From the NCBI GenBank assembly GCA_026770025.1, contig JAMXDE010000035.1, forward strand, positions 1 to 64,000: DNA of 64,000 bases, in the 5' to 3' direction. Numbering within the stretch: the first letter of the stretch is position 1; every line of letters begins with the position of its first letter. Shown piece after piece: positions 34,889-46,415 of this stretch. The notes beneath the pieces are model-generated. The model searched no databases and was not told the origin of the DNA. It saw only the letters and a list, made by a program, of their open reading frames with translations. A program made the position numbers and the translations under genes. The stretch is from Craspedostauros australis (lineage: Eukaryota > Bacillariophyta > Bacillariophyceae > Mastogloiales > Achnanthaceae).

Positions 34889-35868
34889 GGTGGGAGTGCC
34901 GGTCACGGTGTTTACAGTAGTAATGGGTATTTCACGCAAGATTGATGTCTGTGCTTGTGGCTTGAAGTGATTCTGTGAGCACACTGCGCTGATCTGGGGT
35001 GGGCTGGAGGAAGATGGGCTGAAGGAAATTGAGCTCACAGCGTCTCACGGCATCTTTGTTTGATGTCGAGTTTGTGGAAGAAACAGGAACTGCCGTTGCT
35101 GTTGAGAATTCGTTGTGTGGGTGCAGGTGGACACTGGAGTGGCCCATGTAGCGCCATGGCTCAGACTTCAAGCTTGTTCTGATCGAAATCACGGTCGACA
35201 CAACACGCAACAGGGACAGCCGCGCTCCCCCTTGTTGTGCTTTGTCATGATGCTGAGAGCCGCTTGACTTGTCTTTTGGCTTCAGGTATTATAGTTTGCT
35301 CACAATGGCGCGGTGTCCCCTTGGGTATGCGAGCGAACTGGAGAGGTAAAGCAGACAGAGAGCAGCTGGTTGTTGACATATCCTCAATGAGATGGCCTAC
35401 GTGGTGGGTACAGGGAGAACGTGGCTCTGTGTGTCCTGACACATGAACCCCCAAGCATCGAGATGCATGTGCGCAGCACAAAGCACGGGAGCGAACGAGA
35501 ACACCGCCGCGATTGTTGGGTTCCTTCTTCGTTTCTCGTCCCCCCTTTCTCCGCCCCCTGTTCATCTGCGAATGTTTGTCGCGCTTCTTTCATCGAACGT
35601 CATCTTCCTCGGTCTCTTGATTTCGAGATGTAAGTTTAGGGATCAGCCACGAACGATAACGTTGTACATACAATGATACACTATAATGCGGTGCAATTGC
35701 GTTGATGGAAATGCAAGCTATTATATTATAGATCCGTGATGTATAGTAAGATAGTTGGATGCTGTGTGCCAGATCCTAATATATTATAGTTGATCCCAGC
35801 AGCAGTAAGCACAGGAAACAACCTCAGAAGAACAACAGGCAGAGAAGGGATGGAAAAACGAGGAAGGA
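34889..35868. other. Unit B right segment
   Basis: Upstream region of the minus-strand gene. It is the most diverged of the three copies between about 34889 and 35215, which may mean altered regulation or simply an older sequence type. No gene recognised. Confidence 0.5.
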
Positions 35869-36810
35869 ACCCAGATCCCGGTGGGGTCCATGCGTCTCGG
35901 GACACGGTTCCTCGGCCATGCGTCCTGAGACGCGAAAATCTCACCAGGGATATCCTTCTCCTTCCTGTGCTGGAATGTGTGGTCACACAGCGCGCACGTG
36001 TGCATCGAGGTGTTGCGTTTTTTGGCGTCTCCATGTGTCGGTGTCGCTCTTGGGCGTTGTGGCCAGGACGAACGCGCCCTCGATTTCGCGACACGGGATT
36101 GTTTGGTGAATGGTATTGCTGTGTGTTTTGGGGAGCACCAAAACACGATCACTTGGTGTATGTTTGGAGAAATGGTCGCCAAACGAACTTTGGTCCTCCT
36201 CCGTTGCCGCACACGCACCCACACAATCCGAACTTGTCAATGACCAAGGGTAGGAGAAGCCGGAACATGGGGTTCCGTGACACGTTACCACGCCATGCAT
36301 CACAGAGACGAAAAGCTCCTGACACAGAAGTGCTCCTTCTGGCGCTTGAAGATAGATACGTCTGGTAGAGAGCTGCACCTGTTGGAATCGCAGCGCAATA
36401 AATCAATGGAGGGGTTCTAGTGGCCCCAGAACTTGGGTACTAAGACACACCAGGCTATCCGAATTTCAGGGGAGCCCCGCAATAGAGACTGGTCTAGGCA
36501 CAACCGAGACAGCCACTTTCGTGAGGATTAGGGTCTTTGTAATGCTCATGTGACGTCACGCTTCGCTTTCTTCCTTTCCCACCTCCCACACCGTTTCGTC
36601 AAACTGTTTGTTTCCTCATGGTACCAACATAGTTTTTCGCATTTTTCCCAATCTGAACCAAAATGATTGATTCTACTGTCCAGATCTCTCCCTTTTTGCA
36701 TCTTGTGTGTGCCGATCAACGCATGATTCTTGTCTCTTCTTGTTTCTTTCTGTCCAAACAGCAGCCACTGTTCAAAAACAAGGACGATAATGCCAACAAT
36801 TGAGTACTTT
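35869..36810. other. Unit C left segment, no gene recognised
   Basis: Counterpart of 1-941, with more substitutions than B. It ends at the empty acttt target of element 1 (36806-36810). Confidence 0.5.
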
Positions 36811-37143
36811 GATATGTGGTCTACTCGTGTTGTTGGCAACAAGGAGGAGCGTTGGTTTCTTGTGTGAGGTGATCCACACTCAACTCTCAACACAAACATG
36901 AAGAAACTTGTTGATAAGACTACTGCCAATCAATGCTGCTTCTTCCCTCCCTTCTTTCCAACTCAACTTCATCTGCAGAGCAAGTATGTAGCTCATGCAG
37001 CAGTGGGACTGAAAGTGCAAGAAAAGGCACATCATGCCCAGAACCCAAGCCATGCAATAAACAGTCCCCAACAACAAATAAGTCCAACACAACAGTTGCC
37101 ACCCTCTCCATCTTCAGCCACTCCATACTTGGCATTCCACAAA

Positions 37144-37814
37144 TGTTGGCAAGTTGTGTGGACGGATACCTTGCAATCGTGGAAGACGGTGATGGTTGTT
37201 ATGATTCTGTTTGCTATTTCATTATGTGAGCACTCCAATCCTCTTGGTGTCTCTTGTTCTCTTGCCCGATACTCTTGGCGCGTCTATCTGTTTTGTAGAT
37301 TGGGTCTTTGACTATGGGTTGGTATGCAAGATGCTCTCTTGCCGCTACTGTACTCTCTCTCTCTCTCTCTCTTCAATATTCCATGTTCATGTTGCATGAT
37401 ACTCCATGTTCAATGCATACTCTGCATTCAACACTCTGTTCATTCACTACTGGTTCCTACTCCATGAGTACTTACCACTTGAACTCCTCTTTGTGCATCC
37501 ATAATCTTGATGCTCTTCGGTCATCAAATCTTTACTTTCTGCTCCTGACATGGAGACAGATGTCAATGTGGTGACATGATGACATCCTGTCAATGTCAGC
37601 TGTTGTCCTTCTGCTCTCCAGATGTCACGTTCCATCGATGATGCAATGGTCTGTCAGATGATATTGTCATCTGAGGTTTACTTGGGAGGTACATCAAGCT
37701 TTGCTCGATACCATACGTTTCCATTGATGGATGGACAGACGATGTTCCTGATTCTCTCAGAAATCGTTGATCGCAAATTTCCTCCAGAAATTCTGCTCAT
37801 TTTCGTGTGTGTCA
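37144..37814 (-). repeat. LTR-like repeat X, unit C copy (complete)
   Basis: Full-length version: plus strand TGTTGGCAAG...GTGTGTGTCA. Reverse-complement similarity to 51337-51973 runs to the end, including the segment deleted in A and B. Its last bases overlap the TGTCAGG start of remnant Y. Confidence 0.65.
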
Positions 37815-38635
37815 GGAATCGGGTGTTCTGAAACATCGAATTGCCGCCCCTCCCAAGAGTAGGAAGTCAAATGTCAAGAAATGCTATACTACCGCAACTC
37901 ACTCTTTGGATCTTTGTGACAGAAAATGTGAGCTACACGTGTCCTGCGGTGGAGAACGCCACGTGCTGAATGCGAACCGGACCGTGACGTTCGTGACCTC
38001 AATGCAGGAATGCGAATCACATGTGAATGTTGCAGGGGGCAGGGATGTTGGATTCATGACCAACATCACAATACATGCGACTATGGCCCCCATGTTGTAT
38101 CGAATGAAAAGAGAGTATTCGAGACATGCTGATGTCACAAAGAGTGAGATGGCCTGTGAACGGATCACCGATGACAAACCAGCAAAAGATTGGTGAAGTG
38201 TTGGTGAAGTGTTGGTGATGTATCGGAGAGGTACCGGAAATGTATTGGAGATGATCGGAGATAAGCGATGATGAGAAGCTGAGGGAGAGCAACCATCCAA
38301 GCTGTTCAGGTGAAGGATGGGATGCTGTGATCTGATCAAATGGACCAAGCCAAGCAATGCCTGCAACTTGGCGATGTCTAAGCCAACAAAACTATTGATG
38401 GGAAGACAACGTGATGAGTGCACGGACATGGGGTACTCGGTAGTGCATGCATGTCCATGATGAATTCGTGATGAATTGAAGATGAATGCACGCTAGACCA
38501 ACTGATGGACCCATGGAGGTCTCAGGAGGAGATCGAATTTGGAAGACAAGAGCAGTGAAGAGCTCACAGTTCAGAGAAGTAGATTCTAACAAACAATTAG
38601 CTTTCTACTATCACCACCACCCTGGATTTCCAACA
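37810..38635 (+). repeat. LTR-like remnant Y, unit C copy (complete)
   Basis: About 826 bp, beginning TGTCAGGAATCG like the element 3 LTR (54712) and ending CCTGGATTTCCAACA like its end. A further similar stretch near the start reads ATTGCCGCCCCTCCCA here against ATTGCCGCACCTCCCA in the element 3 LTR. It is probably an old solo LTR of a related family. Confidence 0.5.
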
Positions 38636-39166
38636 CAAGTGAACAAACAACCACTTCTCATCCACATGGACAACATCATCCAAACTCTGAAACAACCCAT
38701 CATTTGCAATGTGATTGATGCAAAAGCATAGATGATCTGCCTAGTGCTTCTCTGCGAGTCCAAATATGTTGTTAATACACTGCCTTGTTGCAATTTTCAT
38801 ATTGAATAGCGTAGTTGGTGACACACCAACGGCAGCATCAGCTGTACAAAGGGTTGCTGCATCATTGTTGTTAAGGTGCTGTAGGTGCTCTTTCAGGTCC
38901 TCTTGGTCCCACTTCCATGCTCTACCACAAGGACCACAATGCAACAGCAAGCTCCAAGATGATTGGAAGTTGCTGGCCACAGTCTTTCTCATGTTGATCA
39001 TCATTTTCTGGGCTGTGGCATGATGAACATCGTATTGTGCCACCAGATGATCGAGTGCCCTGTCCTTGCAACAGCCATTGACTTGTGAAAGCAAGAGTGT
39101 CACCATGATCTGAATCCGTTCGTCTGCAGACAAGTGCTTCCTCTTCTTGCGTTCCATCAATTCCAT
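38636..39166 (-). pseudogene. Mariner-like transposase relic, unit C (no SINE)
   Basis: The uninterrupted version of the relic. From the ATG at 39166 the product runs 141 codons, through a helix-turn-helix-like region and AAVGVSPTTLFNMKIA, to an in-frame TAG at 38741-38743. Past the stop the same frame reads to DDVVHVDEKWLFVHL (first catalytic Asp codon 38660-38662), then meets remnant Y. It shows the pre-insertion structure of the site used by the SINE-like element (single tacaaag at 38845-38851). Confidence 0.75.
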
Positions 39167-40531
39167 TGTCTAGATGAGACTTGTGACAAGAAGTGCATGA
39201 AGGGCTCTCGCCCGAAGCTAAACACTGAGGAATTGGCAAGGTGCATTACGGAGACTGTCAATGACAACAAGTCGGAACAAAACGAGCAAGTTCCAGCACG
39301 CAACGTAAAGCGCACACTAATTTGATGCACACAAGGACATTGAATAAACGCAAGTGGAATGCGACAATCCCAGTACGATGGAGCACCTTGATAGTGGTGG
39401 TAGGTCATCATGTCATCTGATTCAGTATGGATTATAATGCTGTAATCGCGATCATGATGTGCAGCAGGTCACTCCCCAAAAAGATGACTCGTAGCCCGCG
39501 GCGAGCTGCGCTGTTGTCTACTCACGAGGTTCGCATCAACACACATGATCACCACGAACAGAAAGGAGACAAATCGAACGAAGGTCTGATACCGAGATGG
39601 AGGTACCTCAATGTCCAATTCGAACAGCTGACGTCACATGATGACGTACTAATGCGACACCATTCAGACAAGAATGCGGTTCTGGATGACGTGCTTGCGA
39701 GCCTGCAACACTCGTGAAGAAGGATTGGGAGTAACAAGTAAGTAATTTACCGCATATACAAATATAACCCTTTTACGTTAAATCATGTCCCAACCCATGT
39801 CGCACACAAATCTCGACCGATCGGAGTCGTATGGATTTGTTGTTCCGATTTTGAACGCTTCTGGGAGACCAGTCATAATTTCATAACGAGTTGTGTGCAA
39901 CATGCATTTAGTCAGTAGCTCCACGGGACTCATTTCCGCTGAGTCTGTGTTGTCAATACTCCACAAGACTCGTAATCGCCACTTGAGATCAGGATGAGTG
40001 AGGCTCGTCAGTTGTGAAATTATGTGCCTTGCGACTACCAACACTCACAAAGTGTACGTCTTTGGAGATACACAGCAATCCGTAGCCGTACTTCTCCCAG
40101 ATTTGGAGGTGCTCGATGCAAGCGTGAAATTACAGAAGAGGGAAGCAACATCATTTCCCTCCATCCGACCAAGAATGAAGAGAAAGAACCAACCGATGGC
40201 CAACCGATGGCCAACGTATGTATGCCAACAATCTCAACACCACGTCGCTACCAAGAATCAAAGGAGGAAGACGACACAACAAGAGGAAGCACCTTGCGGC
40301 AATGATTGTTTCGGACCAGCAAGAGGAGGGTTGGACGCAGCAAAGCAGAGCACAGAAGGACTGTTGTGGTGGATGATACTGATTGCGACGAGCAAGCGCA
40401 AGCATCCTTGGAAGTGGAAGCGCAGATGGAAGTGCAGATGTAAGCGCAAGGACCTACTCTGCTCTACTCGACTCAAATCGTATCAAAAGCGACATCGGCG
40501 CCACCAAGATCACGAGGCTCATCATCCCATC
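39167..40531. other. Unit C spacer and seipin upstream region
   Basis: Counterpart of 28723-30087 with more substitutions; the frame starting MDYNAVIAIM stops after 96 codons here. The element 2 target tataac is at 39763-39768. No gene recognised. Confidence 0.45.
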
Positions 40532-42282
40532 ATGGCCGACACCTCCCAAAACCAACACATTGTTCACCGCCTTGCTTCGACTGCGTCTGATGTACTGTTG
40601 CTCTCGTCTGCGTACGGGTTGCCCGTGCCATCATGGGCAACGACAGCCATCGCGATGAGCAATGGAAACTCCAGCATCTTGCATCGCTCATCTTCCGTGC
40701 ACAATGCAACAGGCGGAGATGGCAACCACGGTGCAAACAACAATGACAACGATAATGACAGCAGAACCAGCGCAGATGGATTCATGGGCTTCATTCCCTT
40801 GTTGGAAAAGCTCGTCATCTGCTGGAGCATAGTCATGGTGATCCTCTTGACATCCGTGTTGTCCTACGGACTGTTCGATATCGTTGTGATGCCATCCCAC
40901 GACATCACGATGCCACTCTACTTCGATTCCACTGAGATGTCCATCCATCCAACTGAACATCATCTCGTGCAACAATGGTGGCTGGGGCAGCAGCAGAAAC
41001 AGATGCGAGTGCGGATGAGGGAGGACGGAAAGCACCAAATGGAGAAAGAGGGGTTACAAGAATGCAAACAATATGAGACAGATATAGCCATCATGACAGC
41101 AGCAACAGCAGCAGCAGCAGCAACAGCGAGAGCAGTCATGAAGCTGGCGTCGAGTCGCAACAGGAGACAGTCTCCCACTCATCACCACCACCATCGCATG
41201 GGCAAGCTCAAGCCCAAGCACAACCTCAGATGCCACCGCAGAACCAAATACCCAATCTTTCCGTCGATCAGCGGCGTGCCTTGCAACGATCGCCTTGAGC
41301 AACTGCCGATCTTTTCACCAAGCGCACGCAATGGGAACCATACCTTGACGGTCATCACCCCAAACCACGATCTCGCTCCGAGTTGAAGGCAAACCAACCG
41401 TACGCCATCGAAATCGCGCTGGAACTTCCAGAATCGCTGACCAACCGAGAGTTAGGCATCTTTGGCGTGCACGTGACATTGCAATCCGCAAATGGAACGG
41501 CCCTTGCAATATCTGTGCGATTCACGCAACACCCGCACGAAAGTGACTGGATATCGCTGATTCGAAAATGGACACTACTGGTGCCACATCTCGTCGGTGC
41601 TATCCTAGAAAATCGAACCACCGTGATCCCGTCGTATCATTACGTCATGGAACGAAATCAGCATCCGTTATGGTCCATCACTGTTCGGTTAGTGAGTAGA
41701 ACTACAAGGCGGCGGCGAACACAACGCGCGAGCTCTCCAGCAGCGTCGACAGAATGGACACCGTCTCATGATGACGATCTCTACAATGACGATGTGCAAG
41801 TCAGCACAGCGCACGTCCGTACTGGAAGAGAGCTGAAGCCGTACCAGTACGTTCTGAAGCACTGATTCTTAACGTGTGCGATGATTGGCATCAGCGCCAT
41901 CTTCGTATTCCAATCCACCTCTGTAATCCTGCTGATGTATCTGTGGGAACGCCGACGGCAAGGTCTTGAAGAAAGAGCCAGCGATGCTTCGCTCCAACTG
42001 GAACTGGATGAGTCGTTAGATTTTCACGACGGCAACAATGGTGGGGTCGGGGAACATGATGACACTGATGATGGACCCTGGTTGAGCACCTTGGTGGATG
42101 GGGCGCAGGCGCCGCCACAGTCGCAGGCGAATGCCGTAGTCAGTGAGGATTCCAACGGCGCCAATGGCCAAAACACCGACGGTGATTCGACCAGTCCCGA
42201 TGTCGACCCCGATATCCACTCCGATGCTAACGCTGAGACCTCCCCTCGAAGCGAGTCTCCAACAATCATCGTGGATGAATAG
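40532..42282 (+). pseudogene. seipin: Seipin-family gene, copy C, nonsense-truncated
   Basis: Same layout as copies A and B (inferred exons 40532-41008 and 41323 onward). At 41863-41865 TGG has become TGA, changing KHWFFTRAMIG to KH-stop. This removes the second membrane segment and the acidic tail; the remaining frame stays open after the stop to 42282. More amino-acid changes have accumulated than between A and B (for example D to G and M to T around the luminal domain). A truncated product would keep membrane segment 1 and the luminal domain, so some function cannot be excluded, but relaxation of constraint is likely. Confidence 0.8.
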
Positions 42283-43149
42283 ACCTATTGTTGGATGTTG
42301 GATGTTGGATCGTTGGGAAGACTTTGCTGTGGGCAGCGACAGGAGATGCATGGTTCGAAATTCGCCATCGGAGAACATCACACTTTGTGCTCGCACCATG
42401 AGTCGCCCACCCGACCATGCTCCGCCGCGTGCAAACTCTACTCTGGTCCACTTGAGCGTGCGCCATCCCATCCTCATGCTGAATCAAGGTGAGAACGCGC
42501 GTTTCATCGATGGATCACTTTTTGTCGGAATGCCAACGAATCTTTCGCAGTTTGGGCACGGTCAGAGACATGAGGAACATGGAAAGCGTTGCCTGTGGTG
42601 CATGAACGGCAGAACAACCTCCGCAACTTGGGACAAGAACGGCAATTTCAGTGGCGATGGCTTGATCATCTCCACAACAAGCAAGATCGCCTCGCACTGG
42701 TGAAGTGTCATGTGTGCATACCACATGGTACGATACCGTCGAGATATCGATATCTTTTGGCGCACGCCCCAAAGCAGTCGAAGACGTGCGAGCGTCTGAC
42801 GACGCGCTTGTACTCCTGCTATTTCGGTACGTGCGCACGTTCCGCTACAGATAGATATCGCGAAGTTGATGATGCGAGACCATGAATCTGGTGTCCAACC
42901 ATGCGAAAGCGCGAGCATCACCAAAAGATGAAAACGTGGGATCTGTTTTCCCGTCTATCTCTTCTGCTCATGCGTGCAGATGAATGGTTGATGAGTGACG
43001 ATTGCGTTTGACTTCTCTATTGCGGTATGTGGATATGCAACGCGATGACTAACATTAGTGATTCCGTTTCCATCTGACCAACAGACCAAGTCTCTGGTCC
43101 TCTATTCCATATGTATTAGATATGATACATACTAAATCATACTCCTGCA
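42283..43149. other. Convergent intergenic region, unit C
   Basis: Nearly identical to 21662-22528. No gene recognised. Confidence 0.5.
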
Positions 43150-45337
43150 TCAAGAATGCTTCTTTTGAGAAATGGGCTTGGTTGATTTGCTTGATTTCGA
43201 TGGTGCTCGCCTTCTCCGTTTCTTCGTTGCAGGCGGCAGTCTCTCATCTCTCCTTGCCCGAGCGAGATCCATCTCGCGCTTCTTGCGAAAGCCATGCGCG
43301 GCCTTGTCCCGTGCTTCCACGAAGGTGACCTCGATCCAACAGCCTGTCTCCTTGCACTTCTTGAGGAAGCGGCCCTTTCGCTCCTGCATCTTGTGCACCA
43401 ACTTCTCAGCGACGTTCAGCTTGGCCCACCTTGGCGCTTTGTCGTACTCGTCGAACATATCAGCAATGACTGCCTTCATGTACTGATTGCCGGGGTGCTC
43501 TTGAAACGGCCTTCCACGTCCCATCAGAATGTCAACCTCAGTTGGACTGCAACCTGGACGAATGCTGTCGCTTTCAATAGGATCAACCACCGTGAGTGGC
43601 AGCGATGAAGAAAGCTGCTGTGGTGATGGCGGCATTGACCTCTGTTTTGGTGGGAGTGGCAGAGTTGGCGACCTGCCATTACGCACGACTGCAGCTGCTG
43701 GGATGTCTGCGCATCGGTCTGCCAGTTGGAGATCCACAACGGCATTCTTGTCTTCCTCTTCTTCAGCGTCTTGAACGACTTGCATCTCCGCTACGTCACT
43801 GACACCATTGCGCTCAGGATGATCGTGGGCGACAGAGGTATCATTCCCGTTTCTCATCTGTGTGGCCATTGCGGTTCGGTAAACTTCCAGCGCTTTGCGA
43901 TGCATCAGCCAAGCACTGGCTCCCGCCATTTTGAGCATCCCCCAGTCATCGAATGGCAGGACCTGAGGTGACACGCCGTGCGAAGAGAGGCTCTTGATGT
44001 TATCAGCCAGCGTACCGAAGAATGGCTTGAATCGGTGGCGAGTATGATGGGCCAGCGAGAGCTGCAAAATGTCTACCATGGCCCTCATGTCCTTCGTATC
44101 GTCTGATAGGAAGTACATCCTCTTCACGTTCACCGGCGTGATCGCGGTGGTCTGCTCGCAAATGTACATGTTCAGCCGTTGTTTTGGCGTTACATTCGGC
44201 ATCATCTTGTCCAGGGCATGCACCATAACTACTCCGTTCTTCTGTGCCTCGACGTCTTCTACAACCGTCATGGCTGCGTAAAACAAGGCCCGGGCATTTG
44301 CCAAGGTGTCGAACATGCTTGGGACGAACTCTGTCGCTACGATTATGCGACTTCCATGCGCATCCTCGCAAGGAAGCGATTGTACATTCCCAGCTTCCAG
44401 CAGAGCGACCGCTCCCGGGCACAGATCGGACAGCAGCACGTCTCTGCCTAGCACATGCGGACCGAACAAGTGCAGCTTGGCATCGCACCAGGCGATCAAT
44501 CGCATCGCGGCTTTGTACGAGTCGAAGGAGGTGCAGCGCAGGAACTTGAGGCGCAGGTCCTTGTCTTCGATGTAGGCTTGATTCGTCTGCTTGGCGATGT
44601 CGTATGCGGTCCTGTTGCTGGTCGTCATGACCAGCTCCATCTCCATGTCGTCGAGCTTGGCGCTCACGAACGCGGGGATCTCCTCGCAGGGAGCGGAGCT
44701 CCCGGTGATGTCCTCATGTATGTGCTTGCGTTCTTCGGATGACATCGCGTGCAGCTCTTGCGCGATGATATCGGGGACCTTGAATGTGTTCAAGATGTCG
44801 TCGTTGGTCAACGGTGTGGTTTGCTCCGCATCTGCTCCTATTGCGGCGTTCGCAAATGTGTTCGCGCAAGCGGGATTGCTGTGATTAGTATCCTCATTCG
44901 GTTTCCCGATCTGAGCATGAGGAGAGAGACGACGATGGATTGTGAGCTATATCAACATGCGGTTTGGTTCACTGTTGGCGTTCCGGTTGCAACTGCATTC
45001 GTACTATTATAGAATAGTAGGTATGGTATCTCCGCGGTCGTAGTCATCATCATGGGCTACGGAGAATCATCACCATTGCGCAAGTACTCACCTTGCCATC
45101 GTCGTCACGGAGAGTGCTACCGCTGAAGTCACAGTTGCAGCCGCCGTCAGTGTCTGAGCCCAGGTCTGATCTGGCTTCAACGGTCTCATTGCCAAGCGTG
45201 TGAATATTATGTTCGCCATGACATGGAAAGCAGGATTCTAACAAAGAGCAGCTTGCCATGAGGAGCTCATCGTCATCGTCGCAATGTGCTAAATACTCAT
45301 CCAGTTGCTGCCACTCGTCGGCGGAGAAGGTACTCAT
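43150..45337 (-). CDS. CRAL-TRIO-like plus DUF6824 protein, copy C (668 aa)
   Basis: Exon 1 is 45337-45092, the intron 45091-44911 (181 bp, five longer than in A and B), and exon 2 44910-43150; all frames are open. Exon 1 resembles copy A, while the C-terminal half resembles copy B. Private changes include WLMHRKALEVYRTAMATQ in the region before the linker. Domains and basic tail are as in the other copies, so this gene remains intact although its seipin neighbour does not. Confidence 0.85.
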
Positions 45338-46302
45338 GGTGGGAGTGCCGGTCACGGTGTTTACAGTAGTAATGGGTATTTCACGCAAGATTGATGTCTG
45401 TGCTTGTGGCTTGAAGTGATGCTGTGAGCACGCTGTGCTGATCCGGGCTGGAGGAAGAGGGGCTGGAGGAAATTGAGCTCACAGCGTCTCACGACATCTT
45501 CGTCTGATGTCGAGTTTGCGGAAGAAACAGCACCTGCTGCTCCTGTTGGGAATTCGTTGTGTGGATACAGGTGGGCACTGGAGTGGCCCATGTAGTGCCA
45601 TAGCTCAGACTTCAAGCTTGTTCTGATCGAAATCACGCTTGTCGCGAAACGCAACAGGGGCAGCCGCGCTCCCCCTTGTTGTGCTTTGTCATGATGCTGG
45701 GAGCCGCTTGACTTGCCTTTTGGCTTCAGGTATTATAGTTTGCTCACAATGGCGCGGTGTCCCCTTGGGTATGCGAGCGAACTGGAGAGGTAAAGCAGAC
45801 AGAGAGCAGCTGGTTGTTGACATATCCTCAATGAGATGGCCTACGTGGTGGGTACAGGGAGAACGTGGCTCTGTGTGTCCTGACACATGAACCCCCAAGC
45901 ATCGAGATGCATGTGCGCAGCACAAAGCACGGGAGCGAACGAGAACACCGCCGCGATTGTTGGGTTCCTTCTTCGTTTCTCGTCCCCCCTTTCTCCGCCC
46001 CCTGTTCATCTGCGAATGTTTGTCGCGCTTCTTTCATCGAACGTCATCTTCCTCGGTCTCTTGATTTCGAGATGTAAGTTTAGGGATCAGCCACGAACGA
46101 TAACGTTGTACATACAATGATACACTATAATGCGGTGCAATTGCGTTGATGGAAATGCAAGCTATTATATTATAGATCCGTGATGTATAGTAAGATAGTT
46201 GGATACTGTGTGCAGGATTCCATTTGATCCCAGCAGCAGTAACCACAGGAAACAATCGCAACAGAACAACAGGCAGAGAAGGGATGGAGAAACGAAGAAG
46301 GA
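45338..46302. other. Unit C right segment
   Basis: Counterpart of 24712-25686. It is close to A near the gene and close to B farther right. The last 100 bp before the boundary differ from both (a short replacement near 46203-46228). No gene recognised. Confidence 0.5.
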
Positions 46303-46415
46303 ACCCAGATCCCGGTGGGGTCCATGCGTCTCAGGGCACGGTTCCTCGGCCATGCGTCCTGAGACGCGAAAATCTCACCAGGGATATCCTTCTCCTTCCT
46401 GTGCTGGAATGCGTA
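46303..46415. repeat. Start of a fourth unit copy, truncated
   Basis: About 113 bp match the first bases of units A-C, with substitutions, then similarity stops near GGAATGCGTAGTCG. This marks the right edge of the tandem array. Confidence 0.85.

Larger units (their letters stand above)
25687..35868. repeat. Tandem unit B (10,182 bp)
   Basis: Second copy, lacking both copia insertions of unit A and so showing their empty sites (26626-26630 and 29319-29324). It shares with A the SINE-like insertion and the deletion between repeats X and Y. No other transposon is inserted. Confidence 0.95.
35869..46302. repeat. Tandem unit C (10,434 bp)
   Basis: Third copy. The extra 252 bp over unit B is accounted for by 461 bp retained between repeats X and Y minus 209 bp for the absent SINE-like insertion and its duplication, which confirms both events. 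Confidence 0.95.

Noticed and set aside
39998..41386. 462-codon frame in unit C extending seipin upstream
   Set aside because: The upstream half is not open in A or B and is Lys/Arg- and Gln-rich without a domain. The ATG at 40532 matches the start used in the other copies.
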